A stretch of DNA of 64,000 nt, taken from assembly GCA_003184365.1 (NCBI GenBank), contig NKYR01000168.1:1-64000 (forward strand). The letters are read 5' to 3'. Of this stretch, positions 23,439 to 34,100 are shown piece after piece. The notes below the pieces were generated by a model that saw nothing but the letters and a program-made list of their open reading frames with translations, was not told the origin of the DNA and did not search any database. The DNA comes from Evernia prunastri. Taxonomy: Eukaryota > Ascomycota > Lecanoromycetes > Lecanorales > Parmeliaceae. Every line of letters begins with the position of its first letter. Position 1 is the stretch's first letter. The position numbers and the translations under genes are program-made.

Positions 23439-26249
23439 TCAGCCAGAGGTTTTTGCAAACACAAACGATATCCTATTGCCCTCATCTTTAAGCACATTGA
23501 GCAACGCTTTATCATAAATCAAAGCCTCCATATCGTCGTTGTCATCCATGGAGAAATTTGAAGTGTTTATATGTGAGTAAGCCATCAGCGAGTCCATCCT
23601 TGCACCATCCTTCTGGGTTCGAGGAGAACGCGCATCTTTTCTGATCCTTCGTTCTTGCTCTTCGATGTCGAGATTGTTTGCCTGAATGAGCAGGGGTAGA
23701 CTTGGCATATCCTCTTCTCCCACTGCGTCACCGCTGTCTATGACGTCGATGGGCTCTTGATTAACGGGGAAAGGGCCCGGTAGACCTCGCCCCTCACAGC
23801 CACAACCGAGCAGATCATGGGTCTGACATGAGGAGCCTTCGTCCAGTCTGAAAAGATCCTTGAGTTCTTCCCTTGTGAAATTGCTGGTGCCTCCCTTCTG
23901 CTCCATGATGTTGCTAGCAAGGCCCAATTTTGTCGTTTGCCTCTGCCAGATCTTCTCGTCCAATCCACCAGCCATGAGAAAGCGATAGATGACACAAGGT
24001 CTCTTCTGTCCGTCGCGATGGATCCTTGCCATTGCTTGGAGATCCGTGGCAGGATTCCAGTCTACATCGAAAAGAACGAGGCGGGAGGCGCCAATCAAAT
24101 TGAGGCCGAACCCGCCAGATTTGGCGGACAGGAGGAAGGCAAAGCACTCGGATGCCGGAGAGCGATTGAACGTGTCGACGAGTTCTTGGCGTTTGGAGGA
24201 TGGAGTGGAGCCGTCAAGGCGGAGGGAAGGATAGGAGAGTGAGGTGAGAAGTGTTTGCAGAAGGTCGAGGGTTGCAGTGTAATTGGAGACGAGAATGATT
24301 TTTTCCGCAGTGGTAGTCCGAAGGTTGTGCATAAGTTGATCAAGGACCCTTAATTTGGTGCTACCAGCGTTCGTGCGAAGAAGATGAGGTGGAACACTCG
24401 CTAGAAGTGCGGCCGTCAAGGGGCTGACTGCGGCCGAAGGATCTGAAATAGTCTTGCCATTAAGCAACGACGGGCTATTACAAACCTTTTTGAGGACTGT
24501 AATGAGCTGAAGTGAGGCCTCCGAGCTTCCCAACGCCCCCTGGAATGTAGGGCAAGCGAGGACGTGCTGGTAGGTGGACGCCTGAGCCGCGGTTGGGCGG
24601 CATAGAAGGACATACTCCGTCTTTGACGGTAGGTATGTCGAGAGTACATCAGCAGTTCGGCGAAGTATGAACAAGCTGGTTAGCGAGGCCAACTCCTCGC
24701 TTCTTGCTTCGCCTTTCTCGACATCTTTTTTCAAAGCGCTGGGCTGTCTGCTTTTCACAATAGGAACTTCGAACTCCTTGGTGAAAGCTTTGAAGGTTCC
24801 CAAAAGGTCTGGATTAACAAAATCGACCATCATGAAGAACTCGCTCAGATCATTTTGGATAGGGGTTCCAGACAGGATCACTCTCCTTGAGGTGTTCAAA
24901 GACTTGATGGCTTGTGCGCTTTTATTCCTGGCGGTTTTGAGACGATGACCCTCGTCGGCGATGACAATATCAATTCCATGGCCCTTCTTAAGATCCTCGA
25001 CCACAGTCCTCAGCTTTTCATACCCTATGATCCCAACGCCATAGGCTTTGCCATGGGTGAATTCATTGATACGCTTCTTGCTATCGTCAAAGACGTAAAC
25101 ACCCAGTCTGTCAAGCCCAAGCCATTTTCGGAATTCCTTGCGCCAGTTATTTATAAGCGTAACTGGGCACACTATCAGAGCCTTTTTGATGACAGGCGGC
25201 GACTCGTGTGGGCCCTCGCAGATAGGGTTCTGCTTTAGCAACGTCCATATCAAAGCGATGGCCTGTGCCGATTTGCCAAGGCCCATCTCATCTGCCAGGA
25301 TCGCACCTTGGCCATCAAAGTCACGCATGCCCATCACACACTCGTACATGAATTTGACTCCTTCACGTTGATGTTCCCGTAGGTGTTTTGCGAGCAAAGG
25401 ATCGACCACAACATCAACGACCTGTTTCCCTTTCGGCACATTCCTAGGACGCTTCATGACTAACGCTTGTGCGGCCATGGGGTCATGGCGCGGAGTTGGC
25501 TCATTGATATCCCGCTTTGGCAGTACAGTACTTGCTAGCAGTGGACTCTTGAACATTGCTTGGATGGCTACACTTTTCGGCGCAGCCTGATTGAGTGGCC
25601 TTTTCAATTGCTCGCTCTCCAGTAGGAGAGCCGCCTTCGAGTCCGGCCTCGATTTTAGACTTGATAGGGGTACATGTCTGAACTCTGGTTTAGGCTTCAT
25701 GAGGCATGGTTGCAAGACCGGCCGACTGGCCAAGAATTCTTTCTTTGAGATGATAGAATCGACTTCTATTTCCTTGCCCCCTATGGATAGCTGGGAGCCA
25801 GGAAGGAGTGGTGAATCACAAGGTATTCTTCCCATATCACGTCCTGAAATGTCTTGCAGGTGGGCCTCACCGCCAGCGACTTGTAAGACGCCATCACCAT
25901 CCCAAGTCTTGTGCTTTTTGGTCGTATACTTCCGCCTGTGCAGAGAAACTGGTTAGGAATCATTGTGTTCATTAGAGTATGAAGAATTACGTACCAAAGA
26001 ACGTTGTAGTATCCCTCGAACCCTCCATCCGGTGTCTTCACAGCTTCTGCAGGATTATTAATTGCCACAAGTGGTTTGCGTGGAAGCGAAGAGATTCCTG
26101 GGCTTTTGAAGATTAGTTGAGGTTCCAACGTCTTTTCACTATCGCTACTGATCCGTCTTTTTTTTTACGTGGGGCTCCAAGACTCCGTCATTGTCTCTTG
26201 ACTCCTCAACTCTTCTGAGCAGTGGGGTCCGAAAGGGCTTCCTGATCAT
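23439..26249 (-). CDS. RDH54: Rdh54/Tid1-type Swi2/Snf2 DNA translocase (frame break in a homopolymer)
   Basis: Rad54 paralogue that moves on double-stranded DNA and remodels Rad51/Dmc1 filaments in recombination. Exon 1 is 26249-25995 and exon 2 is 25935-23439, joined by a 59-nt intron as GYYNVLW-RKYTTKKHKTWDGDGVL, a hallmark of Rdh54. Helicase motifs: DEMGLGKS (Walker A, about residues 301-307), DEGH (about 412-415) and a C-terminal helicase half with MARIHRDGQKR. The ATG at 26249 starts MIRKPFRTPLLRRVEE, as in relatives, but its frame is broken by one base at the T9 run 26158-26166 (A9 on this strand). With eight bases it would read through a KKRRISSDSE nuclear-signal-like patch and give 916 aa; as printed it stops early. 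Sequencing error or a real mutation are both possible. No splice option I tried repairs it. Confidence 0.88.
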
Positions 26250-26608
26250 GATTGCAGACTCATGGTCGTTACCCTCAATTGCGCGTCTTGCCGAGGGGGT
26301 GATGTAGGAAAAGAGTGGAGCGCGGACGCGTTGAGACCTGATACGTGATCACATGATGCGAACAGATACGTCCTTACCTTAGTGTACGGAGGTCAACACT
26401 AAAAGTCCTGCCCATGCCAAGAACAAGGGTCCAGCTGTCGGATAATACCCCGCCTCAATGGTTACCTACTTACCTAGACAATACGCTTAGAGCTGCTTTG
26501 ATATTACCCATTTCGGAGTCTATGCCCCTATCAGGCCCCAAAGAGGTCCCTAAGTCCAATCTATGCGCTCCCAATAACCGACTCCAGTTTAGGGCTATCT
26601 TCCGAAGA

Positions 26609-26674
26609 AGGGTTAGGGCTTTTGCTAGCGCTGGGCAGGATTTTTGCCACAAAGCTAATGATAGCCCTAACCCT
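26609..26674. repeat. Inverted pair of telomere-like dimers
   Basis: AGGGTTAGGGCT at 26609-26620 is the exact reverse complement of AGCCCTAACCCT at 26663-26674, with a 42-bp spacer. Each arm contains two TTAGGG-like units in opposite orientations. It could be part of a small inverted-repeat element or chance. Confidence 0.55.
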
Positions 26675-26907
26675 AAGGTCACCCTCAGAACTCGGAATTG
26701 TCTCCATTAGCTTTCGAACCCCTGCTTAGACCGTGACTTTAATTTTTAGCTGCATAGTGAGTCGGTCCCCGCAGGGGGTCTGCACCAAAAACCCCCTGTT
26801 TCTTGTATTCTATTCTAAATATGCCAAGCCTACAGCGAAAATCGACTGCCCTAGTTAGAATACTGAAATTTATAGTAATATTCGGAAGATGGCCCAAGTT
26901 TGGCTAT

Positions 26908-26934
26908 CGGGTCCGGGTCCGGGTCCGGATCCGA
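26908..26934 (+). repeat. GGGTCC hexamer microsatellite
   Basis: The sequence gggtccgggtccgggtcc is three clean units followed by a degenerate ggatcc unit. It is short and non-coding. Confidence 0.6.
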
Positions 26935-27019
26935 AAAGTCTTGGCATGTTTAGGACTTTTGATCAACATGCTCCCCCCCTTTCTATCATTGATAATTCGA
27001 TTTGAATGCCGTGTTTGGA

Positions 27020-27062
27020 GGGTCTCGGACGCTGAGAGATAGGAAATCTAGCGCCGAGACCC
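27020..27062. repeat. Imperfect hairpin
   Basis: GGGTCTCGGACGCT (27020-27033) pairs with AGCGCCGAGACCC (27050-27062), leaving one bulged base and a 16-nt loop. No tRNA or other RNA gene fold is recognised around it. It may be the footprint of a mobile element. Confidence 0.4.
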
Positions 27063-28143
27063 GTTGCCGGAAAGAGGTAACCCGTTGGTTAGGTCATTTA
27101 GATAGGGAACGTAATAGGTCTGGTGTCAACTGTCCTCGAAGGTTAGTAAGGTATACAACGCGGGATATTGCCGTAGGGAGTTAGATTTTGTTACTAACGA
27201 ATTCGCTATATAATTCTACGCGTCGTAGTATATATTTCTAAGTGGTTTTGATGAGAATTGATGGATCTGTGATTGATTCAAAAATTTGTTGACACGAAGC
27301 TCGTTTTGGATAAAAACGGGGTTTCTGGAGCAGGCGTCCTACAACAAAAGTCCGCGAAGCGATCTAGACTTTTTTGAGCTTAGTTCCAGCGCTAACTTGT
27401 TAGCCTTTGGGACTAAGGTAGGACGCCGGCGCGAAGGAGGCAAACTCGGAAGACGTTTGCACGGCTACCTTACCTTTCAGCCGGAGATCCTAGAGATTAT
27501 GAGATTTCCCTTGATCTCCTAAGAGTATTATGTCAAGTATTAGGTACATGTCCTAAATCATGTATGGGAAATAATAGAACCGACTGAGATCACGTGGCAT
27601 ACCATTTCGGCGCTGCTCGACGAGTCTTCTTACCGAGTAGGCAGCTAATTTCCTCAACTCGCTGTAGAAGTGTCGTTTTTCTACCAAGAGTGTCAAGATC
27701 TTCCTAGATTATGGAAAGAAATGGCAGCAGTGAGTGCTCTACGTCCATATTTGTTGCACTATCTTGTTTGAGAGCCGTTCAGCAGGACATAGCAGCTACC
27801 TCTCCTGGCAACCTGCATGCCATTCGCGTGCAACGCAAGACACGAGGCGGAAGGTTTACTGATCGTTCGATGTCCCGACGCCTTACCTGTTTCTTAGGTC
27901 CATATATTTTTCCTGTTCCAATATCAATCCACCCTTGTATCACCCGCTGAGTAGCAGACGCCTGTCAAATGGAGGTATAGGCCCAGATGTGAGGATAAAG
28001 GACACACCAGATCCAAGTCATATGGCCAAAAGTGAATAGATGTGCAAAATTATCATCGTGTATCTCCCCACAAACATCCTGATGGACAAACTTACAGGAT
28101 AATGGAAATCGAAATCCCGCGAGATCCTACTATGGACCGCAGC

Positions 28144-29469
28144 CTACTCGTCCTTACCTTCAGGATTGTCTTGCGGATGATGTGAATCATCCTGCCCAGG
28201 GTTTGCCTCCTCATAATTGTTGAACTTGACAAATCTGTAGTATCCGCCAGAGATTAAAGCACCCAAGAATGGCCCAGCCCAGTATATCCAATGGTAACCT
28301 GGAAAGGTCGCAGTGGCAACACACGGACCAAAAGACCGTGTAGGGTTGAGGGAGCCTCCAGTAAAGTATACACCTATCGTGCACGTCAGCGGTCGTTGAA
28401 AGATTGCATTCGTTTCCAGTAACTGCAGACCTGCAAGTTCGGCCACGAACAAGGCAAGCCCGATGCCCACTATCAGAATCCCCAGAATCAGCAGCTCCTC
28501 TTTGTACAAGATTGAAGATACGCGAGATCTCAAGGGTACCGGATGGAATGAGCCCCTTCAAGAGTACCTACCTGGAGCTATAAAAGTGGCTTTGCTCTTC
28601 TCGGCAGCCAACATCAACACGGTGAAGACAAGCTCTGCTGTCAAAAACATCTCGATGAAGACTCCCTGGGCGATGGATGTTCCATGTGTCAGAGTTGTAG
28701 TGAACGCAGGTGTACCGGGAAACATGCATCGGACAAGGGCCGCTGCCTGCGGGTCTCATAGTCAGCATGACTGCTTGAGGGACAAGAATATGATTATGGA
28801 GTGTTCCAGAGGCATAAGTGCGCATTCTGTTCGAAGAATAGGCCCCATTACTCACCACCATCCCTCCAAGCATTTGTGCTGGGAAGAGAAGCGCACCCCG
28901 AAGCGCTGGGAGAGTTCCTGTGATGCTATTTATTGTTTCAATGGCTTAGCGGCTTTATTTTGGGTGAAGCTAGGGGAACCAAAGAGCTGGATCAGTATCT
29001 TACACCATTCCAAGTGTCACAGCAGGATTGAACAGTCCACCGCTTATTCTATAGAAAACCCAAGCAGTGACAGCGAGAGAAAAGCCAAAGCCAAGGCTGA
29101 TGAAAAGGAGTTGGTCGACTGTGGGAGGTCCATTGGGGTCTATCGTGTCTGATTGGGAATCTTGAGTCAGTATTTCCTATCGAATAATCCGCATGCAAGG
29201 CACGTGCAGGTGTCCAAAGAAATCTCGAGGCCAACGGATCTCATGGGGGGAGGAGGTATGAGCTCCAATATTGACGTACTGGCTATTTGAGTGGCAGCAA
29301 AGGCAAAGTAGAGAAACATGAAGGTGCCGACGAATTCTCCTGACATGGCGACCAAATGTGCTCTGACATCCTTAGCTAGGTATCCAGTGTCGTTGTTCTT
29401 GTTACGTTCCATGTCATGATCTCTTGGGGCCGAAGGATTGGCCTTTGGGCGACGAAGAGGGTTCTGCAT
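28144..29469 (-). CDS. Aquaporin (MIP family) with NPA and NPT motifs
   Basis: Water or small-solute channel. Six exons: 29469-29280, 29148-29004, 28925-28856, 28746-28572, 28469-28431, 28373-28144; 282 aa with six predicted membrane spans. Joins give GGLFNPAVTLGMVITG, FPAQMLGGMV-AAALVRCMF, FIAP-VGIGLALFVAELAG and VYFTGGSLNPTRSFGP, in the order expected for fungal orthodox-type aquaporins. The first NPA is at 104-106. The second box is Asn-Pro-Thr (216-218), where Asn-Pro-Ala is usual; the following Arg219 is kept. The last intron (28430-28374, 57 nt) is a multiple of three and open, so its retention would insert 19 residues before VYFTGG. The tail is acidic and His/Asp-rich. The start at 29469 (MQNPLRRPK) is chosen by fit; an ATG further downstream (MERNKNND, about 25 codons on) is possible. 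Confidence 0.88.
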
Positions 29470-31122
29470 GAAGGGTATATTGACAAGGAAGAAGAGGGTA
29501 AAGAAGAGAGCAGTAGGAGTGGACAGAAGATGCAGGAACTGTCTGGGTGTGAGGAAGGGGCAAAGGTTGAAATTTTGTGAGGTTGAAAAATATCTTAGTG
29601 GATGATGAAACAATAATGCTTGGTCGGTGCTCGGTGGTGCGTCACCTCCGCGAACAAAGGGTGGATGAACGTGGTAAATAGGGACTATAAAACGCCATAA
29701 AAGCTTGCTTCAGCCTTGACATTTCAGGGCATGGATCATCAATCATCATCATGATCCGCTCCTATTTCAATTTCCAATTTCAGCATGTTTATCTTATGCC
29801 GAAGGAGATGAATAAGGGTAAGGTAGAGAGCAGAGTAACCTAAAGAGAACAATGACCCTTGATTTGATACCGCTTTGCCACATGATTAGGACGGACCAGT
29901 TGCTAATAATATAATAATAATACCCTTCATTTTCATGAATAATAGGTAGGTTGGTTAGATCATAGGTAAGGTAGTAGTAGTAATACCTTAGATGTCAAGT
30001 CGTGGGTGCTACCTGATTCGTTGGACACGGCACGGCAAGCAATCCTGGAATGATCCAACTACCGGAACTAATTATCCACTATCAGTATCCTCCGAGGCCC
30101 AGGCCTCCAAAAAACAATAATAGGTACCTACTATTTTATAATAAAACCTTGCCTAGGCTAAAAAAAAAAGAATGAACAAAAATTGACCGTAACTAGGGTA
30201 CGTAAGGAATTGAAACCGCAGCCACACGTGCCACACCGTTTAGACTTGAGACTCACGACTTGAGACTTGAGACTTGAGCCACGGAGTAAGTCGTACTACT
30301 TACTCTACTTACCTAGGGTACCTTTACCTACCTCATCGTACTTGTAGATTGGATCGGACGATCGGAAATCGAGAATCGGAAATTAAGTGACAAATTATGC
30401 CTAATCTGATATAAGCGAAAGGCATGGCGTACACTACCTCACTACTCAACATGCCACAGCATCCAAATTACTTGATACAAGTCCTTGGAATTTTCAACCC
30501 AAGTCAACATCATTCGAGCGGGCCCTTCGATGTTGACTTACGCTGTTCGACCTCTTTCCTAAACCAATCTTGATCGTGGATGGATCAATGTTGCACTTGA
30601 TGCTCAGATTTGACATTATCATAAATCGACTGCTTTCAATTAATTCATCAGCCTGTCCCTAGCTGTTGACAGCTTGCCTATATCCACCTATTCGTAGTCT
30701 ATCTCAGCAGTAGCTTGCTAGTCAATAATGCTATGGACATCTTCCTTCGTAGCAAATCACAAATTCCTGTTTCGCCCACCGTCCCAATCACTCTAAGTGC
30801 AATGCCTGACAATCCATCACCGTGCCTTCCGCAGTCCCAGGTTGTCAAGCCGCTTCGTATTATAGTACAGATATGTCTTTCTTTGATTCTTCGTGCCAGT
30901 GAACCACGTTATCTAAGTAGAAAAGCGAACCATTTCCGTTTGTGTTATATCTCCCCGCAATCTCATCTATTATGAACCGTCTGCTCCGAAGTCACCATAC
31001 AATCATATACACCCGGCCGACACACCGAGAAGATTGAAAAACACTACCAAACGACTTGCGCCAGCCTCTACTCCGATACATATCGGATGGTGTATACTCG
31101 TATGGTCATGATAAATGACGCC
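29470..31122. other. Intergenic, simple-sequence rich
   Basis: 1.65 kb between minus-strand genes. It contains AT trinucleotide runs (ataataataata near 29908-29920), many taccta/taggta words, an imperfect heptamer repeat, and an 86-codon frame (30715-30975) with no known motif. The aquaporin promoter lies at the low-coordinate end. I see no gene. Confidence 0.4.
30243..30278 (+). repeat. GACTTGA short tandem repeat
   Basis: The words gacttgag, actcac, gacttgag, acttgag and acttgag follow one another, an imperfect heptamer array of about five units in non-coding DNA. Confidence 0.55.
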
Positions 31123-34100
31123 TCAATACCTTAATTTGCCGACGATGGAAAACGTGTATGCCGTTTCGGCTTCGCTTTTCATCTTGTAGGAAAGTCAACG
31201 CGACGTCTTCGAGCTATAGTTCGAGAGGAGAACTTCCACTTACTTGTATCATATACACCGTGGCCCTGCCACCTCCCACCCCACCAACAGCGCCTACTAC
31301 GCCGACCTCTCCATTTGGTCCGACGGCATCCTCCCATACGCTCAACGCAATACCGGTCCTTGCCACCCTCTCAAAACAGCTCTCTCCCAAATGTACGTCC
31401 AGCAACATCTCTCCTTTCGTCTTCCCGTGCACCAAGATCCTCTTCTCGTCAAGACCATGGTGTGTACTACCGATTGGTTTGCCCTCAGGTCCGACATTGC
31501 TCCTGTCCGGCCTCATGATTGTCAAGCGTGCGGAGCCCATGTCACGCCATTTGGATGCAGTCTCGCGAATGTAAAGACGAATCTTAGCATTGCTGAGGCC
31601 GATGGGCGCGTCCTTTCCAGAAGTGGTCATACCTGGAGGGATAGGCGAGCTGGCACCACTACCACTGGAGTTGTCAGAGCTCGTATAAATACTGCCTTCA
31701 CGGGAAGTAATGGTACTACGTGAGATGTTGAACATGCCACTGCCCCTGCCGAAGCGCTTCAGGGCTGAAAAAGCGCTCGACATGCTGCCTATGCTGCTGT
31801 CGCTGGGTGCAATGCTAGGTGTTGGGGCACTGCTAGCACGGTAGCTGGAAGAACGACCCCAACCGCCAAACCAGCTAGATCTTGAGGCGCCGACACTGGT
31901 GCTAGCTCGTCGCGTTGAAAGCGGGATGCCAGAACCGTAGGGGCCTCTCGCATTTTGTAGCGCAATGAATGTGGGATTGTTGATGCGTGAATGATTGATC
32001 AATGCGTAAAGTGCTTCACACTCTTCTGGATTGCGAGAGCGAAACATGATGTTGTTGCCTGAAGTAATGTGAGAATTAGGTGTCGGAGGCGAGCGGATAG
32101 AAATGTCGAGGGCGGTACCACGGCGAAGGGGAACCAGAGGAGTCAGTTCGAGAGCAACAAGAGGACGGTCTCCTCGGACTTCCTCATTCTGACTCGTCAA
32201 ATTGGATGCGAGATCTGAAAAAGCTTCCATATCGACAATAGGGGCTGAAGATGAGAGTGGCACATCTTTTGAGTGCGCCGCAGACATCTCGTAGGCCTCG
32301 ATCAGGCCAGGCGTGATGACGATGCTGCACTCATCGGGATGTAGACTTTGCCAAGAGCCTGCGTCCGACCACGAAAAGATTGAGGCGATGGTCTTTGAAG
32401 CCTTTGAAGGTTGAGGCGGTACTGTCTTATAGGGGGCCTGAGAGGCTGATTCTGAAGGTTTGATAGTACTGTCTGGAGTTGCATGCAAGGATCCCCTGGG
32501 AGAAACCTTTGGGCGTGAGAGACTCTTCATAGGTCCGAGAGGCATCAAGGGGGTCGGAGCATCGCCTTCCCCTAATCCTTCGTCCTCGGACGAGTCTGAC
32601 ACGGATGTAGCTCCATTGCGCTCCACGGTAGAAGTCTCCGACTCAGAAGAACTTTCGGATGCCGTTGATGGCTCGTATTCATGTTTCAAGGGTGACGAGG
32701 ACCGTCTCGGCTTGAATGGACTTTTGCCAAGGACCGGAATTTTTGCTTCGTTCAGCTTCGGCGAACGGTCAACCGACACTGGTGACGGAGAAGATACTTG
32801 CGGGACGTGGGCCTTTGTAGGTAGCGGACGCTTCTTCAACAATCTGGAAGAGCAAACTGGCTCCTGCAAGCCGGAAGTTGTAGGCCATTGCGGCTCCTCC
32901 TCAGGTTCGGTTATGGGTGTTGTGGGTGGGCTGTTCTTCCGTGCTTTTGGAATATATGGAAGTTCCATCGAGGGGACTGATGACGGTGATCGATGATATG
33001 ATGGCCGAGCATTTTTCCTCGATTTATCTGCATCGGTACCGCGGCTGATGCCTGTGTTTTCCTCACTTGGCTCCAGCGACACGACATGTGTGTTGGATTG
33101 TTTGTTCTGGAAACCCGCTATTGGCTCATGAGCAGTAGCAGCATCTGAAGATGGTGTTTGAGACTCGCTACTACAGAGGACCGCGCCTGTCGACTGCGGA
33201 CTGGATGGTGAGTTCTTACTATGCCTCGATAGCCTCTTGGCTCTGGCGCGTTTGAGCCCAACGGAGGTGCCGGTACCGCTTAAGCCCAGCGCTTCCTTGA
33301 AGCTTCGCGGTGTACGAGTCGGCTCACAGGCTGTGGTATCACGGTTCCGGCTTTGACTTGGAAGCGAACGTAGATCGTTGATCTGGTCCACATAGTTGTT
33401 GGATAACCTTGATGGAGTGTCTGGAGGAACGCCATGGGTCTGGTTCGGCACTTTGGTTATTTCTCTTGACAACCGGGTGGCGGGTGAGCCGGGCACTCCT
33501 GAAGTCGATAGATCGGTCCAAGTCCCGGGATCGTCGTTTGCATGTTCACCAATGGGGATCTCGACTTCTCCTGGACTCGGTGTCCTGCTTTTGCTGGGCT
33601 CCCTGAAGCTGACAGGAGGCCCGAGGCCAGATGCATTTGATTCGGACTTCATCCGCTGATTTCGACCGAGAAAGCTCAGAGATCTCGTAATTTTTGGAGG
33701 TATAGGTGTCAAGCCGAGCATTTGAACCCACTCAAAGCCCACCTGTTCATCTTCAGATCTCAGTGAGAACAGCTCCTGCCACTCTAATCCCTTACCACCG
33801 ACTCCCCTGATCATGATAACTATTTCGCCCAATAGGTCTCCATTACGAGCCGATACATGACCGAATTGAATGGGTGGGAACAGTAGCCAGCGACCTGTTC
33901 GATCGACCTCACAGACCAGCAAATCCCCACCACCTTCACCTTCAGAAGCCTCGTCACGAATGATAAGCTCGACGCGGCAGTCCACCCGTTGTCCACTTGA
34001 GTGCTGAAGAGTGAGGTTGAAAAGGTCTCTCGCTCGAACGCGGCGTGCTCTATCAATGGCAATACCAGTCAATAGGGCAAGAGTCCTTGGGTCTCGAGCG

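Larger units (their letters stand above)
26250..28143. other. Gene-free interval with short repeats, probably transposon debris
   Basis: 1.9 kb between two minus-strand genes. It holds the RDH54 promoter, a hexamer array near 26908, inverted telomere-like dimers (26609-26674), an imperfect hairpin (27020-27062) and several 60-80 codon frames on the plus strand without known motifs (27002-27184, 27286-27522, 27711-27950). Composition shifts along the interval, with CG-containing AT-rich stretches near 27190-27260. I suspect remnants of mobile DNA but can name none. Confidence 0.4.

Noticed and set aside
26129..26250. An intron to explain the RDH54 frame break
   Set aside because: Available donors and acceptors give introns of 22-54 nt with the wrong phase or a stop; a homopolymer indel is simpler.
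30715..30975. 86-codon plus-strand frame
   Set aside because: No motif, in simple-sequence-rich DNA; likely chance.
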